From positions 88,006 to 152,005 of the forward strand of contig NZ_MRCE01000018.1 of the NCBI RefSeq assembly GCF_001904725.1: DNA of 64,000 nucleotides. The letters are read 5' to 3'. The position numbers and the translations under genes are program-made. The first letter of the stretch is position 1, and each line of letters begins with the position of its first letter. Shown one piece after another: positions 56,001 to 64,000 of the stretch. The DNA comes from Phormidium ambiguum IAM M-71. Its GTDB lineage: Bacteria > Cyanobacteriota > Cyanobacteriia > Cyanobacteriales > Aerosakkonemataceae. The notes below the pieces were generated by a model, which saw only the letters and a program-made list of their open reading frames with translations, had not been told where the DNA came from and searched no databases.

Positions 56001-57502
56001 CTATTAACGGTCATAGTGATGGGGTATCGGCAATTAGTTTTAGCCCGGATGGAGAATTGATTGCTTCTGGGAGTGAAGATAAAACAGTAAAGTTGTGGAA
56101 ACGAGATGGCAGTCTTTTCAAAACTATTAACGGTCATAGTGATGGGGTATCGGCAATTAGTTTTAGCCCGGATGGAGAATTGATTGCTTCTGGAAGCTGG
56201 GACAAAACAGTAAAGTTGTGGAAACGAGATGGCAATCTTTTCAAAACTATTAACGGTCATAGCGATGGGGTATTGGCAATTAGTTTTAGCCCGGATGGAG
56301 AATTGATTGCTTCTGGAAGCTGGGACAAAACAGTGAAGTTGTGGAAACGAGATGGCAGTCTTTTCAAAACTATTAACGGTCATAGCGATGGAGTGTATGC
56401 CGTCAGTTTTAGCCCGGATGGAAAATGGATTGCTTCTGCAAGTTGGGACAAAACAGTGAAGTTGTGGAAACGAGATGGTAGTCTTTTCAAAACTATTAAC
56501 GGTCATAGCGATGGGGTATCGGCAATTAGTTTTAGCCCGGATGGAGAATTGATTGCTTCTGCAAGTGCGGACACAACGATAAAGTTGTGGAAGTGGGATG
56601 GTACGCTTTTAAAAACTTTTAATGGTCACAACGACAGGATATGGGCAGTCAGTTTTAGCCCAGATGGAAAATGGATTGCTTCTGGGAGTGAGGACAAAAC
56701 CTTGAAGTTATGGGATCTCAATATAGAAATAGATAGTTTAGTTGCTCTCAACTGTCATTGGCTGAAAAATTACTTTACCGCTAACCCTGAAACAAAAAAA
56801 GAATTCTCAATTTGTGAGGATAAAGAGGTCTTGAAACAAATTCCTTCACTTTTGTTCACACAAGCGCAAGAATTGGCTAAAAATGGTGCAGTTTCCGAAT
56901 CATTAGCTGTATTTAAAGAAGCTAGTCAACTCGATCCAAGTCTGCAATTTAATTCCAAAACAGATATTTATCAACCAGCAGCTTATTATTGGCTGGAAAG
57001 AGGACGTTACTATGCTTCTATAGGAGATGTCCACAGGGCAAATTTACTAATTAACAAAGCTCTGAAATTCAATCCTACTCTAAAAATAAACTCTCAAACA
57101 GAAGTGAAAAAGAACTTATTAAACTATTTTCTAGAACAAAAAGAAATTAAAAAAGCTATTCAAATCTATAAAGAAGTGATTACACTTGAACCCAAAGTTG
57201 AGTTTTCCGTAGATGATTTGAATGATTTATGCTGGAATGGAAGCTTACACGGATATGCTAAAGATGTTTTACTTGCTTGTGAAAGTGCCGTGAAGCTTAC
57301 GCTTAATGATGGATATATTCGAGATAGTCGAGGATTGGCGAGAGCTTTGGCAGGGAATACAAAGGGAGCGATCGAAGATTTTCAAGCATTTATTAAATGG
57401 AGTAATGATGAGGAAGCAAAAGCAAAAAGAAAAGCTTGGATTAAAGCTCTCCAGTCAGGTAAAAATCCATTTACACCAGCAGAATTAAAGCTTTTGCAGT
57501 AA
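53054..57502 (+). CDS. AAA-like/WD40/TPR STAND-type protein
   Basis: The 1482-residue protein has an AAA_35-type ATPase (about 1-330; Walker [12 protein letters not shown], Walker [27 protein letters not shown]), a bridging helical region with coiled coil (about 410-475), one transmembrane helix (about 478-500), a second helical spacer, sixteen WD40 units (about 576-1221) and a TPR-like C-terminus (about 1230-1482; [25 protein letters not shown]). ATPase plus WD40 sensors define STAND signalling proteins. It is in an operon with the cyclase protein, sharing the ATPase type. Convergent to the ZIP gene, with 4 bp between the stops. Confidence 0.9.
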   Translation: MNNNLYQVGGSLPIDASSYVTRQADEDLYKGLKAGEFCYVLNSRQMGKSSLKVRVMQRLKAEAINCVAIDITAIGTANITPEEWYFSIIDTIIGSLDLYDQFDLDNWWNDNQKLSLIQKFSKFIATILLKIVPTQIVIFVDEIDSVLALPFKLDDFFVLIRDCYNRRADRPKYQRLTFALIGVATPSDLISDKRRTPFNIGKAIELTGFKLTEVQPLTLGLANKSSHPQILIQNILDWTGGQPFLTQKLCSLILKEKEPIPEGREKDWLANLVQTKIVENWESNDEPEHLRTIRDRLLINQQKASRLLGLYQRILQQNLQHLKAEGNPDEAELRLSGLVVKQDSKLKVYNQIYAEVFDCNWLEQELGKLRPYSESFNAWVAASYQDESRLLRGKALNDALIWAKNKHLSFEDYRFLEASQILEQAETKKELESQKLANEILSEAQNKAQLALAEEREANNRLKQAQAQTEKTIRKGRRVIIAMAMIAVSLALASVLFVKERLETLAVTDLRLTVASAQEKFLLGESFQSLIESLKSAQKLKKLNRSVWDKDSTQGLVFTVLDQAIYTVQEYNTLKGHSAGITGVSFSPDGELIASASADKTVKLWKRDGTLLNTFNGHSRGITGVSFSPDGELIASASADKTVKLWKRDGTLLNTFNGHSRGITGVSFSPDGELIASASWDKTVKLWKRDGTLLNTFNGHSRGITGVSFSPDGELIASASWDKTVKLWKRDGTLLNTFKGHSNWVSAVSFSPDGELIASASWDKTVKLWKRDGTLLNTLNGHSNWVSAVSFSPDGELIASGSRDKTVKLWKRDGTLLNTLNGHSNWVSAVSFSPDGELIASGSRDKTVKLWKRDGTLLNTLNGHSNWVSAVSFSPDGELIASGSRDIMIKLWKRDGTLLNTLNGHGNWVSAVSFSPDGELIASGSEDKTVKLWKRDGSLFKTINGHSDGVSAISFSPDGELIASGSEDKTVKLWKRDGSLFKTINGHSDGVSAISFSPDGELIASGSEDKTVKLWKRDGSLFKTINGHSDGVSAISFSPDGELIASGSWDKTVKLWKRDGNLFKTINGHSDGVLAISFSPDGELIASGSWDKTVKLWKRDGSLFKTINGHSDGVYAVSFSPDGKWIASASWDKTVKLWKRDGSLFKTINGHSDGVSAISFSPDGELIASASADTTIKLWKWDGTLLKTFNGHNDRIWAVSFSPDGKWIASGSEDKTLKLWDLNIEIDSLVALNCHWLKNYFTANPETKKEFSICEDKEVLKQIPSLLFTQAQELAKNGAVSESLAVFKEASQLDPSLQFNSKTDIYQPAAYYWLERGRYYASIGDVHRANLLINKALKFNPTLKINSQTEVKKNLLNYFLEQKEIKKAIQIYKEVITLEPKVEFSVDDLNDLCWNGSLHGYAKDVLLACESAVKLTLNDGYIRDSRGLARALAGNTKGAIEDFQAFIKWSNDEEAKAKRKAWIKALQSGKNPFTPAELKLLQ
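54779..56716 (+). repeat. Sixteen in-phase 123-bp WD40-coding repeats
   Basis: The repeats start with GGTCAT/GGGCAT (Gly-His) every 123 bp exactly, from 54779 to the sixteenth at 56624, without indels. Three sub-types occur in blocks: ITGVS/ASASxD (1-4), VSAVS/ASGSRD (5-9, mixed) and VSAIS/ASGSxD with LFKTI (9-15). Neighbouring units are close to identical at DNA level, indicating recent tandem duplication or gene conversion. Variation is concentrated at a few surface-type positions after GHS and before DKT. Confidence 0.93.
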
Positions 57503-57506
57503 TTCT

Positions 57507-58331
57507 TTACCCCAAAACTACATCTAAAAGCATCATTAATATAAAACCGAACATTAAGCCGATCGTTCCCTGTTTTTCATAACCTAAACGGTGAGATTCG
57601 GGAATAATTTCATCACTAATTACAAATAACATTGCACCCGCCGCGAAAGCTAATCCCCAAGGAATTAAAGGTTTGGCTAAAGAAACTACAGCAGCACCAA
57701 TTAAACCTCCGAATGGTTCAACTAAACCAGTAATTAATACAATCCATAAAGCATATAATTTTGAGTATCTTTCGGCAACTAAAGATAAGGCAACTACCAT
57801 ACCTTCGGGGATGTTTTGTAAACCAATACCTGTTGCTAAGGTTAGTCCTTGAGTGACTTCGCCGCTAGCAAAACCTACTCCTACGGCTAATCCTTCCGGG
57901 AAGTTGTGAAGTGCGATCGCCAAAATAAACAACCAAACTCGCGCTAAATTACTCGGCTTATTTCCTTCAGAACCTTTAATAAAGTGTTCGTGGGGAAAGT
58001 TGCGATGAGTAAACCATAAAAATACACCACCTAATAAAATTCCTGTTGCTACAATTAAACCCGCAGTCACATTATTTCCAGTTGTAGAAGTTGCAGCTTC
58101 AATACCAGGAATAATCAAGGAAAAAGAGGTTGCAGCTAACATTACTCCTGCACCAAAACCTAACATTGCTCCTTGAAGGTTATCAGTAATTCGCTTAATA
58201 AAAAAAATGGGCAGTGCGCCCGCTGTTGTTGCTAAACCAGCTGCTAAACTGCCCAAAAGTCCATATAAAACTGTAGGATCGTTCACCATAGATTCGATTG
58301 CTGCATCTGATTGTAACTGCGTCCTCGCCAT
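57507..58331 (-). CDS. ZIP-family metal transporter
   Basis: The 274-residue protein has eight hydrophobic segments and ZIP motifs ALHNFPEGLAVGVGFASG and GLQNIPEGMVVALSL in helices 4 and 5, which hold the metal site, plus DEIIPESH in helix 8. It moves Zn or Fe into the cytosol. ATG 58331 gives a 49-bp overlap with cruG; ATG 58289 (MVNDPTVLYG) would give a 7-bp overlap and is an equally good start. Neither has a clear ribosome binding site. It is in one transcription unit with cruF and cruG. Confidence 0.9.
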   Translation of the reverse strand: MARTQLQSDAAIESMVNDPTVLYGLLGSLAAGLATTAGALPIFFIKRITDNLQGAMLGFGAGVMLAATSFSLIIPGIEAATSTTGNNVTAGLIVATGILLGGVFLWFTHRNFPHEHFIKGSEGNKPSNLARVWLFILAIALHNFPEGLAVGVGFASGEVTQGLTLATGIGLQNIPEGMVVALSLVAERYSKLYALWIVLITGLVEPFGGLIGAAVVSLAKPLIPWGLAFAAGAMLFVISDEIIPESHRLGYEKQGTIGLMFGFILMMLLDVVLG

Positions 58332-59500
58332 TGAGTAGGCTTATGAAGAGAGGATAGCAAAATTCTCAGAAAAGCCAAGGGATCTGCTAGGGGGGAAAGC
58401 CAAAAAGTCCAATTAGATTTGCTTTGAGTAAAATCGTAAGATGGTGCGATCGCAAATAACAAAGCAAACCTAATCGCTAACAAAAATAAATTCAACCGCA
58501 ACAACAGCACAAAGGGAAAAGCAGAAACAGAGAAAAAGGGAGAAAGTAACAAATAGGTGAGTGTTATTAGTAAAGGTAAAGCTTGAACACTCAACAGCAA
58601 CCACAAATCACCCAATATTTGTGAAAAAGAAGCCGCATCTTTTAAATCTAAACTTCTGCCCCATTCTGTCCAAGTTTGTGCCATCCCTTCATACATTCGG
58701 ACTTTAATAACTTTCGCACCGTCTAAAAAGCCAACTTTATAACCTTGGAAAGCTGCATAACGGGCTAAAGTTACATCATCACAAAAAGAACTGCGGGCGC
58801 TAGAGTAACCACCCAAAGCAGCTAAAACCGATCGCTTACACAAAAAACATTGCCCATTTGCCATTACCCTTTCCGGGCTTTGATTATTCGTTCCTGCCGG
58901 ATCAAATCTGTACAATAATGTCATTAATAAAGCAGGTTGTAGCCACCACTCCCCCGGATATTGCAAAATAAATTGGGGGGAGAGAGAGACTAAATCATAA
59001 CCCTGTTTTTGGGCAGTTTTCACTAAACCTGCAACTAATCCAGGTTGAGGTTGAGTATCTGCATCAATGCCTAAAATCCACTCACTTTGTTCAGAACTGT
59101 ACAGAAAACCATTGTGTAATGCCCAAGGTCTTCCTACCCAATCTTTGGGTAAAGGATCGTCATTAATTAAGCGAAATCTAGGGTCTTTTTCCTCAGCTTT
59201 TTTCACTAAATGGGGGGTAGCATCCTGAGAGTAACTATCAACGATAATCATTTCTCTCACTTCGTAGCTTTGACGACTTAAACCAGCTAAACAGGGAGAA
59301 ATTCGTTTTGCTTCGTTGAGAGTGGGAACTACCACACTGACTGCACCAACAAGATCTGGTGTGGGGGAAAGGGGTGAAACTGGAGGTTGACGAAAAGGGC
59401 CTTTGAGAAGGCGGGAAAGCAGAATTAATGTTGCTGGTACTTGTAACAGTAACAACCCAAAACAAACAGCACCCGCCACTATTAACCAATTTTGGTTCAC
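58283..59500 (-). CDS. cruG: Carotenoid glycosyltransferase (CruG-type)
   Basis: The 405-residue family 2 glycosyltransferase has an N-terminal membrane helix, VSVVVPTLNEAKRI, IIVDSYSQDAT, the DxD site WILGIDADTQPQPG, FCDDVTLARYAAFQG, a QxxRW-like WTEWGRSLD, and three C-terminal hydrophobic segments. Adjacency to cruF (4-bp ATGA overlap) identifies it as CruG, which glycosylates the 2'-hydroxyl of myxol in myxoxanthophyll synthesis. I infer the substrate from context. Confidence 0.85.
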   Translation of the reverse strand: MNQNWLIVAGAVCFGLLLLQVPATLILLSRLLKGPFRQPPVSPLSPTPDLVGAVSVVVPTLNEAKRISPCLAGLSRQSYEVREMIIVDSYSQDATPHLVKKAEEKDPRFRLINDDPLPKDWVGRPWALHNGFLYSSEQSEWILGIDADTQPQPGLVAGLVKTAQKQGYDLVSLSPQFILQYPGEWWLQPALLMTLLYRFDPAGTNNQSPERVMANGQCFLCKRSVLAALGGYSSARSSFCDDVTLARYAAFQGYKVGFLDGAKVIKVRMYEGMAQTWTEWGRSLDLKDAASFSQILGDLWLLLSVQALPLLITLTYLLLSPFFSVSAFPFVLLLRLNLFLLAIRFALLFAIAPSYDFTQSKSNWTFWLSPLADPLAFLRILLSSLHKPTQWRGRSYNQMQQSNLW

Positions 59501-60438
59501 TTTAATCCTACTTTTACCGCTGCCACTGGAATTTCGGTTTTGATTGTAGTTGATTCTTCTGCCGCAAATAGTGTTTTGTTGCTAGATGCTAGCTGATAAA
59601 GCGTTAATGTGGGAATTACGCCTACTAATACGCCCAGTAAAACTGGAATGCCAAAACCGAAACCCAAGCTTAACACGGCAGCATAGCCAAAGTTACTTAA
59701 ATAAATGGCTAGAGGAAAAATTAGTTGATTTTGAGTGAAATAGCTGGGAGAGTTTTGCTTTCCTGCACCAAACTTGAAGTTCCAGAAAATTGCGGCTACG
59801 CTCATGAATAAGAAGCTGGTGCCATACCATCCGGCGTAATTTTGGTAAGGTGTACCAAAGAATGCTCCTGCTTGTTCCCAATACCAGAAAGGTACGATCG
59901 TTTGACTCATAGCTGGTTCCAGGGCAAAATCCCAGGATGTGAACATTAAAGCACCGATGGCGATCGCACCGAGTTGACGGATAAAGCTGGGCTTTTCTGC
60001 TAATCTGATTCCAGCACGAGCGATCGCATAACAAACGATCCCCATGTAAAACCAAGAAATTGGAATCGTAAACGGTACTAAACCTGCAATTTTGTACCCC
60101 AATCCGTTGAGGTAATGATAATCACCAAAAGGAAATCCGGTACTGGTTCCTAACAATTCGCTGCTTACAGAAATCAGCATTGCCGGAAACATGAAGCTTA
60201 ACCAAGGCCAAACGCCCCAAGTCCGGTAAGCATAAATGGATACTGCGATCGCACCCAGAATGATATTGATTACCCCGCCCCAAGCCATACTCAGCCCAAA
60301 GAAGCTTTGTCCTAAACCTGGTAAACTGGCAATCAGTTCTGGTCGGGGTAAAACGTACAGTAACCCTGCCCATCCAAAAATCATAGATAAAATGTGTCCA
60401 GCCAGACAGAAGCGCTCGACTGTAACAAGTTGCTTCAT
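59497..60438 (-). CDS. cruF: Carotenoid 1',2'-hydratase (CruF)
   Basis: The 313-residue membrane protein has about eight hydrophobic segments and matches the CruF/CrtC-independent hydratase family: SSELLGTSTGFPFGDYHY, GLVPFTIPISWFYMG, TSWDFALEPAM and FGTPYQNYAGWYGTSF. It hydrates the psi end of gamma-carotene-type intermediates on the way to myxol. The gene overlaps cruG by 4 bp. It leads a cruF-cruG-ZIP unit. Confidence 0.9.
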   Translation of the reverse strand: MKQLVTVERFCLAGHILSMIFGWAGLLYVLPRPELIASLPGLGQSFFGLSMAWGGVINIILGAIAVSIYAYRTWGVWPWLSFMFPAMLISVSSELLGTSTGFPFGDYHYLNGLGYKIAGLVPFTIPISWFYMGIVCYAIARAGIRLAEKPSFIRQLGAIAIGALMFTSWDFALEPAMSQTIVPFWYWEQAGAFFGTPYQNYAGWYGTSFLFMSVAAIFWNFKFGAGKQNSPSYFTQNQLIFPLAIYLSNFGYAAVLSLGFGFGIPVLLGVLVGVIPTLTLYQLASSNKTLFAAEESTTIKTEIPVAAVKVGLK

Positions 60439-60777
60439 AAAGACTCCTCTAGATAGGTGACGATTCGGAAAGCGCTTCTTAATAGTTTACAAATGTTTAC
60501 TAAAATTTACCCATAAGATTATAAGTTTCTGCAAAACTTGCCAGGAGATGTAAGGTAGAAGGTAGAAAACAGAAGGAAATTGGGCTGCGATCGGCACTAC
60601 CGCTTGCCCCTGCCCAAAAACGTGAAGATCGCTTCTTGATTGCCCAAAGTCATTGATTATTATTTGATTTTGCTTTCTGCTTTCTTGCTTCTGCCATACA
60701 TTTAAAATGCCATCAAAAATCGTTTGAAAACACAGACTAGGCTTTGTTAAACTCAGCATGAAGATTTTCAGTTAAAT
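60439..60777. other. Intergenic region upstream of cruF
   Basis: This 339-bp divergent gap has AT-rich DNA, low-complexity GAAGG/AGAAAG and TTTCTGC words, and a GCCCCTGCCC run near 60605. It should contain the cruF promoter. An open frame at 60487-60759 has no ribosome binding site and repeat-like composition, so I do not call a gene. Confidence 0.55.
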
Positions 60778-61266
60778 ATGCAAAAAGTCAGCAGTTCTTA
60801 CTTATTATCGCTATTACTGCTCTTTATTACATATATGAGTTTGGGTTGGGTATTGTACACAAATACTGTGCAATGGGGTTTGTGTAATGGTGAGTTATTT
60901 GGATTAAGTGTTTCTTTTAAGTGTAAATGGTGGGTACTCTTATTAATAGGGGCTTTAATTCTTTTATTAGCCGAAACTCTCGCCGCCCCACTTTCTAATT
61001 TAAGAAAATTTATAGCAATGGCTTTTGAATCAGATACTAGAGCTTTTATTGCCTTAATTAGCTTAGCGTTTATTACCGCTGTATTAGTAATTTGGATTCA
61101 CTTTGTTGCTTATTTCATTCTTTTGCTTGCTTCTGCTTTACTAGCTAGATTGGATATGGTGATTATTGGCTTTAAAGACTGGCAAGCTTTTTTTACTTTA
61201 GCTATTGTTTCTCTTTCAGGATTTTTACTGGGTTGGATCGCCCCAATTTTAACTTTATCGCCTTAG
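60778..61266 (+). CDS. Small integral membrane protein, unknown
   Basis: The 162-residue protein has four to five hydrophobic segments (about 8-28, 48-66, 88-118, 140-158). A short loop (TNTVQWGLCNGELFG) and FKCKWWVL follow the first helix. I recognise no family or catalytic motif. ATG 60778 is the only sensible start. A terminator hairpin follows at 61383. Confidence 0.75.
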   Translation: MQKVSSSYLLSLLLLFITYMSLGWVLYTNTVQWGLCNGELFGLSVSFKCKWWVLLLIGALILLLAETLAAPLSNLRKFIAMAFESDTRAFIALISLAFITAVLVIWIHFVAYFILLLASALLARLDMVIIGFKDWQAFFTLAIVSLSGFLLGWIAPILTLSP

Positions 61267-61382
61267 TTGTTTAATTTTAAACTTGCGATCGCAATAGACA
61301 CTAGATAAATCGTCACACAGCAACCAATCGCTAGCCTAGAATTTAGCGACACTAGAAGATAAGCGTTTAACTGTCCTGACTG

Positions 61383-61413
61383 CCCTACTGCTATTAAGCT
61401 GTAGGGTTATTTT
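61383..61413 (+). terminator. Terminator after the small membrane protein gene
   Basis: CCCTAC (61383-61388) pairs with GTAGGG (61401-61406), with an inner GCT/AGC, and is followed by TTATTTT. It is 117 bp past the stop codon. Confidence 0.6.
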
Positions 61414-61541
61414 ATAGCAAAAAATGCAGAGTAAGGATGGAGTAAGGTAGTGGGACATAATGGGATGGGGAAAAAATAATTTAACTAACTACCTCTTTAA
61501 CTCTCTCTGGTATACCTTATTCTTCCCCTTCCTGATTCCTT

Positions 61542-61889
61542 CTACAATATACGGAAAATAAACGGATAACGGTAGGCTTGGTCGGTATTACTTAGGCAAT
61601 GAAGAATTGCTAAAACTGGCATTACCAAGTTGACAATTTGTAAAATGCCTAACAGCAAGAAACCGATTAAAACCCAAGTTAAGATACCGAAGATAATTCC
61701 GTAAAGCCAAACATTTAGGTGGAAATTTAGAGATTCTTTAGCATTTTCTTTGACAACTGGATCGTCAGATACTAATAAAATTGCGATGGGGATACCAATA
61801 GAAATCCCTAAAAGACTGAAGAAAATTGAACCATGAGACAATGCAGATAATAACTTACGTTTGTCTGTATCGTATGTTCGATCGTACAT
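61542..61889 (-). CDS. DUF4870 membrane protein
   Basis: The 115-residue protein has RKLLSALSHGSIFFSLLG, VKENAKESLNFHLNVWLYGII and three hydrophobic segments ending with AYRYPFIFRIL, the DUF4870 (Tic20-like small membrane protein) pattern. Its function is unknown. It is divergent from prfC by 223 bp and is not in an operon. Confidence 0.85.
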   Translation of the reverse strand: MYDRTYDTDKRKLLSALSHGSIFFSLLGISIGIPIAILLVSDDPVVKENAKESLNFHLNVWLYGIIFGILTWVLIGFLLLGILQIVNLVMPVLAILHCLSNTDQAYRYPFIFRIL

Positions 61890-62112
61890 TTTACGTACCC
61901 CCTGAATAACTCAGGTCTATCACTTAATTTGAAGTTATCATATCCGATAAACTGCCTAACAGAAGAAATTTCCGTACTAATTTTGCGGGTTCTACAACCA
62001 TCGCCGTTATTTAGCGATCGACAACACTTTTTTCCTTCTCTCGCTATCCTAGTAGTGGTAATTTGCTAAACTCAAAGTTTGCTTAACTGTAACTTTCTCA
62101 CCGCCACCCAGC

Positions 62113-63741
62113 ATGACAACAGAACTTCAATCCGAACTCGAAACATCTGTAGAACAGCGTCGTAATTTTGCGATTATCTCTCACCCAGACGCAGGTAAAA
62201 CAACCTTAACAGAAAAATTATTACTTTACGGAGGTGCGATTCACGAAGCTGGTGCGGTAAAAGCGCGTCGGGCACAACGTAAAGCAACTTCCGACTGGAT
62301 GGAAATGGAACAACAACGGGGTATTTCCATCACTTCCACAGTGTTGCAGTTTGCCTATCAAGGTTGTCAGATTAATTTATTGGATACACCCGGACACCAA
62401 GATTTTAGTGAAGATACTTATCGAACTTTAGCCGCAGCAGATAATGCAGTAATGTTAATTGATGCAGCTAAAGGTTTGGAACCGCAAACACGCAAACTTT
62501 TTGAAGTTTGTCGGATGCGAAGTTTGCCGATTTTTACTTTTGTGAATAAGTTAGACCGTCCGGGAAGAGAACCTTTAGAATTACTCGATGAAATTGAAAA
62601 GGAACTAGGTTTACAAACTTATGCCGTAAACTGGCCTATTGGGATGGGCGATCGCTTTAAAGGTGTATTCGACAGACAAAAACAGCAAATTCACCTGTTT
62701 GAACGCACCGCACACGGTAGTAGAGAAGCCAAAGATACAATTGTAAATTTAGGCGATCCTAGAATTGAAGAGTTGTTAGAAAAAGACCTTTACTATCAAC
62801 TGAAAGAAGATTTAGAAGTTCTGCAAGAATTAGGCCCCGATTTAGATTTAGAAGCTGTTCATGCTGGTCAAATGACACCAATATTTTTTGGGAGTGCGAT
62901 GACTAATTTTGGCGTAGAACTGTTTTTAAATAACTTTTTGCATTATGCTTTAAAACCTGGTTCGCGTAATAGTACAAATGGGGAAATTCCACCTACTTAT
63001 CCAGAGTTTTCTGGGTTTGTATTTAAACTCCAAGCTAATATGGACCCGAAACACCGCGATCGAGTTGCATTCGTTCGGGTTTGTACCGGAAAATTTGAAA
63101 AAGATATGGTCGTAAATCATGCGCGTAGTGGTAAAACTGTACGCCTTTCTCGACCACAAAAATTATTTGCTCAAGATCGAGAATCAATTGAAGAAGCGTA
63201 TCCTGGTGATGTGATTGGTTTGAACAATCCGGGAGTGTTTGCGATCGGTGATACCATCTACACAGGCCAAAAATTAGAATACGAAGGTATCCCTTGTTTT
63301 TCTCCCGAATTATTCGCTTATTTAAGAAATCCCAACCCTTCTAAATTTAAACAATTCCGCAAAGGCGTTTCTGAACTGCGAGAAGAAGGTGCAGTACAAA
63401 TCATGTACTCAGCAGACGAAGCAAAACGTGACCCAATTTTAGCCGCAGTTGGTCAATTACAATTGGAAGTTGTACAATTCCGGTTGTTAAATGAATATGG
63501 CGTAGAAACAAGTTTAGATTACTTGCCCTATAGTCTAGCTCGTTGGGTAGCTGGTGGTTGGGAAGCTTTAGAAAAAGTCGGTCGGTTATTTAACACCATT
63601 ACCGTTAAAGATAGTTGGGGAAGACCAGTACTTTTGTTTAAAAATGAGTGGAATTTACATCAAGTAATGGGCGATCATCCATCTCTAAAATTAAATAATA
63701 CTGCACCAGTAGTGGCAGGACAAGAACCGGAATCTTTATAA
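62113..63741 (+). CDS. prfC: Peptide chain release factor 3
   Basis: The 542-residue translational GTPase has G1 SHPDAGKTT, the switch [23 protein letters not shown] and [10 protein letters not shown], followed by domain II (about 300-400) and the RF3 C-terminal domain ([13 protein letters not shown]). RF3 releases RF1/RF2 after peptide release. It has an ATG start; the upstream gap has no strong ribosome binding site. A terminator follows. Confidence 0.97.
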   Translation: MTTELQSELETSVEQRRNFAIISHPDAGKTTLTEKLLLYGGAIHEAGAVKARRAQRKATSDWMEMEQQRGISITSTVLQFAYQGCQINLLDTPGHQDFSEDTYRTLAAADNAVMLIDAAKGLEPQTRKLFEVCRMRSLPIFTFVNKLDRPGREPLELLDEIEKELGLQTYAVNWPIGMGDRFKGVFDRQKQQIHLFERTAHGSREAKDTIVNLGDPRIEELLEKDLYYQLKEDLEVLQELGPDLDLEAVHAGQMTPIFFGSAMTNFGVELFLNNFLHYALKPGSRNSTNGEIPPTYPEFSGFVFKLQANMDPKHRDRVAFVRVCTGKFEKDMVVNHARSGKTVRLSRPQKLFAQDRESIEEAYPGDVIGLNNPGVFAIGDTIYTGQKLEYEGIPCFSPELFAYLRNPNPSKFKQFRKGVSELREEGAVQIMYSADEAKRDPILAAVGQLQLEVVQFRLLNEYGVETSLDYLPYSLARWVAGGWEALEKVGRLFNTITVKDSWGRPVLLFKNEWNLHQVMGDHPSLKLNNTAPVVAGQEPESL

Positions 63742-63805
63742 GGGGAAAGCGAGAAAGTAATCAGAAAATGAGACTGATACTTTCTAACAAAATTTTTTCG
63801 ATCTG

Positions 63806-63841
63806 TAGACTATGCAAAAATTTGTGCATAGTCTAATTTTT
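63806..63841 (+). terminator. Rho-independent terminator of prfC
   Basis: TAGACTATGCA (63806-63816) and TGCATAGTCTA (63825-63835) form an 11-bp perfect stem with an 8-nt loop, followed by ATTTTT. Confidence 0.9.
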
Positions 63842-63937
63842 AGGACTTACGCAATTGTCACAATCAGTGGTTGGTGCGTGACGCTACAAGTTTTATGACT
63901 TCGTGCAAATACAGCGCTTTGCGCTGTTAAGAGGTAC
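63842..63937. repeat. AGGACTTACGCA-type repeat border (tentative)
   Basis: AGGACTTACGCAATTGTCACA at 63842-63862 in pieces (AGGACTTACGCA, then ATTGTCACA) resembles a word that I recall bordering insertion or miniature elements in cyanobacteria. The small hairpin AGCGC-TTT-GCGCT lies near 63922. No transposase is visible, and any element would extend past the window. Confidence 0.35.
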
Positions 63938-63986
63938 AATAGCAACAACGAGCAAACCAATTTCTTAAATGTTGAGGATTGATTAA

Positions 63987-64000
63987 ATGGAGAGCAACTG
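63987..64000 (+). CDS. Possible start of a gene cut by the window end
   Basis: ATG at 63987 is followed by GAG AGC AAC, reading Met-Glu-Ser-Asn to the window edge. GAGG at 63974-63977 is well placed as a ribosome binding site and TACAAT near 63936 could be a -10 box. Only four codons are visible, so the product is unknown. Confidence 0.35.

Noticed and set aside
55748..56506. 252-codon open frame on the minus strand
   Set aside because: It is the antisense of the WD40 repeat block; its own periodic sequence follows from the 123-bp period, and no ribosome binding site is present.
54779..56716. CRISPR-like repeat array
   Set aside because: The period is 123 bp, repeats are coding in phase, and there are no short repeat/spacer units.
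60487..60759. 90-codon frame upstream of cruF
   Set aside because: Low-complexity content, no ribosome binding site and no recognisable domain.

Overview
The window is a stretch of cyanobacterial chromosome, most likely from a filamentous, motile species. I cannot name the genus. The evidence is the gene content: cruF/cruG for myxol-type carotenoids, ycf35 and ycf46, PAM68, an SLH iron-type porin, cyanophycin genes, a fused Bgt-type amino-acid transporter and an hps-like polysaccharide cluster known from hormogonium-forming filaments. The DNA is fairly AT-rich, uses GCGATCGC (HIP1-type) octamers, and has intergenic heptanucleotide and GA/CT-rich repeats typical of filamentous cyanobacteria. 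I see no transposase, prophage, CRISPR array or obvious pseudogene. The plus strand opens inside glpX and ends just after a possible new start codon.

Layout. 0-5.3 kb: glpX end, hemA, a large UPF0182 membrane protein. 5.3-16 kb: a nitrogen-storage and uptake block with CphA2-like cyanophycin synthetase, a small gene, cyanophycinase, BgtA/BgtB-like transporter, a porin and a LivG/LivM-like pair; a well-formed NtcA-type promoter lies upstream of bgtB. 16-28 kb: pgi, a very large PstS-like/DUF4912-repeat membrane protein, a 2OG-Fe(II) dioxygenase, an HpcH/HpaI aldolase, a response regulator, a phosphatase, a HAD protein, a hexapeptide acyltransferase and two conserved small proteins. 28-32 kb: phoH-rpsU-khpA-rpsP-ffh, a translation/secretion block on the minus strand. 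32-39 kb: a five-gene polysaccharide cluster (hpsL, hpsN, a GT39-like protein, hpsO, hpsP). 39-51 kb: MFS transporter, TPR lipoprotein-like or secreted protein, sucrose-phosphate phosphatase, ruvA, a GH13 enzyme, rpsO-PAM68, aroF, ycf35, ycf46, an RHH protein, tRNA-Cys and rnhA. 51-57.5 kb: a two-gene operon of STAND-like signalling ATPases. 57.5-64 kb: ZIP transporter, cruG, cruF, small membrane proteins and prfC.

Most interesting parts. (1) The operon at 51.5-57.5 kb pairs an AAA-like ATPase fused to a catalytically complete-looking class III nucleotide cyclase with a membrane-anchored AAA-like/WD40/TPR protein whose 16 WD40 units follow an exact 123-bp period; a 35-bp tandem repeat lies in front. 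This is my best candidate for an undescribed signalling or defence-like system. (2) The 5' leader of aroF can fold into a closed multi-branched RNA whose 5' arm begins where a -10 box predicts transcription to start. (3) The DUF4912 protein joins a periplasmic phosphate-binding-like domain to six internal repeats. The functional proposals for these are inference from reading the sequence; no searches or folding programs were run.
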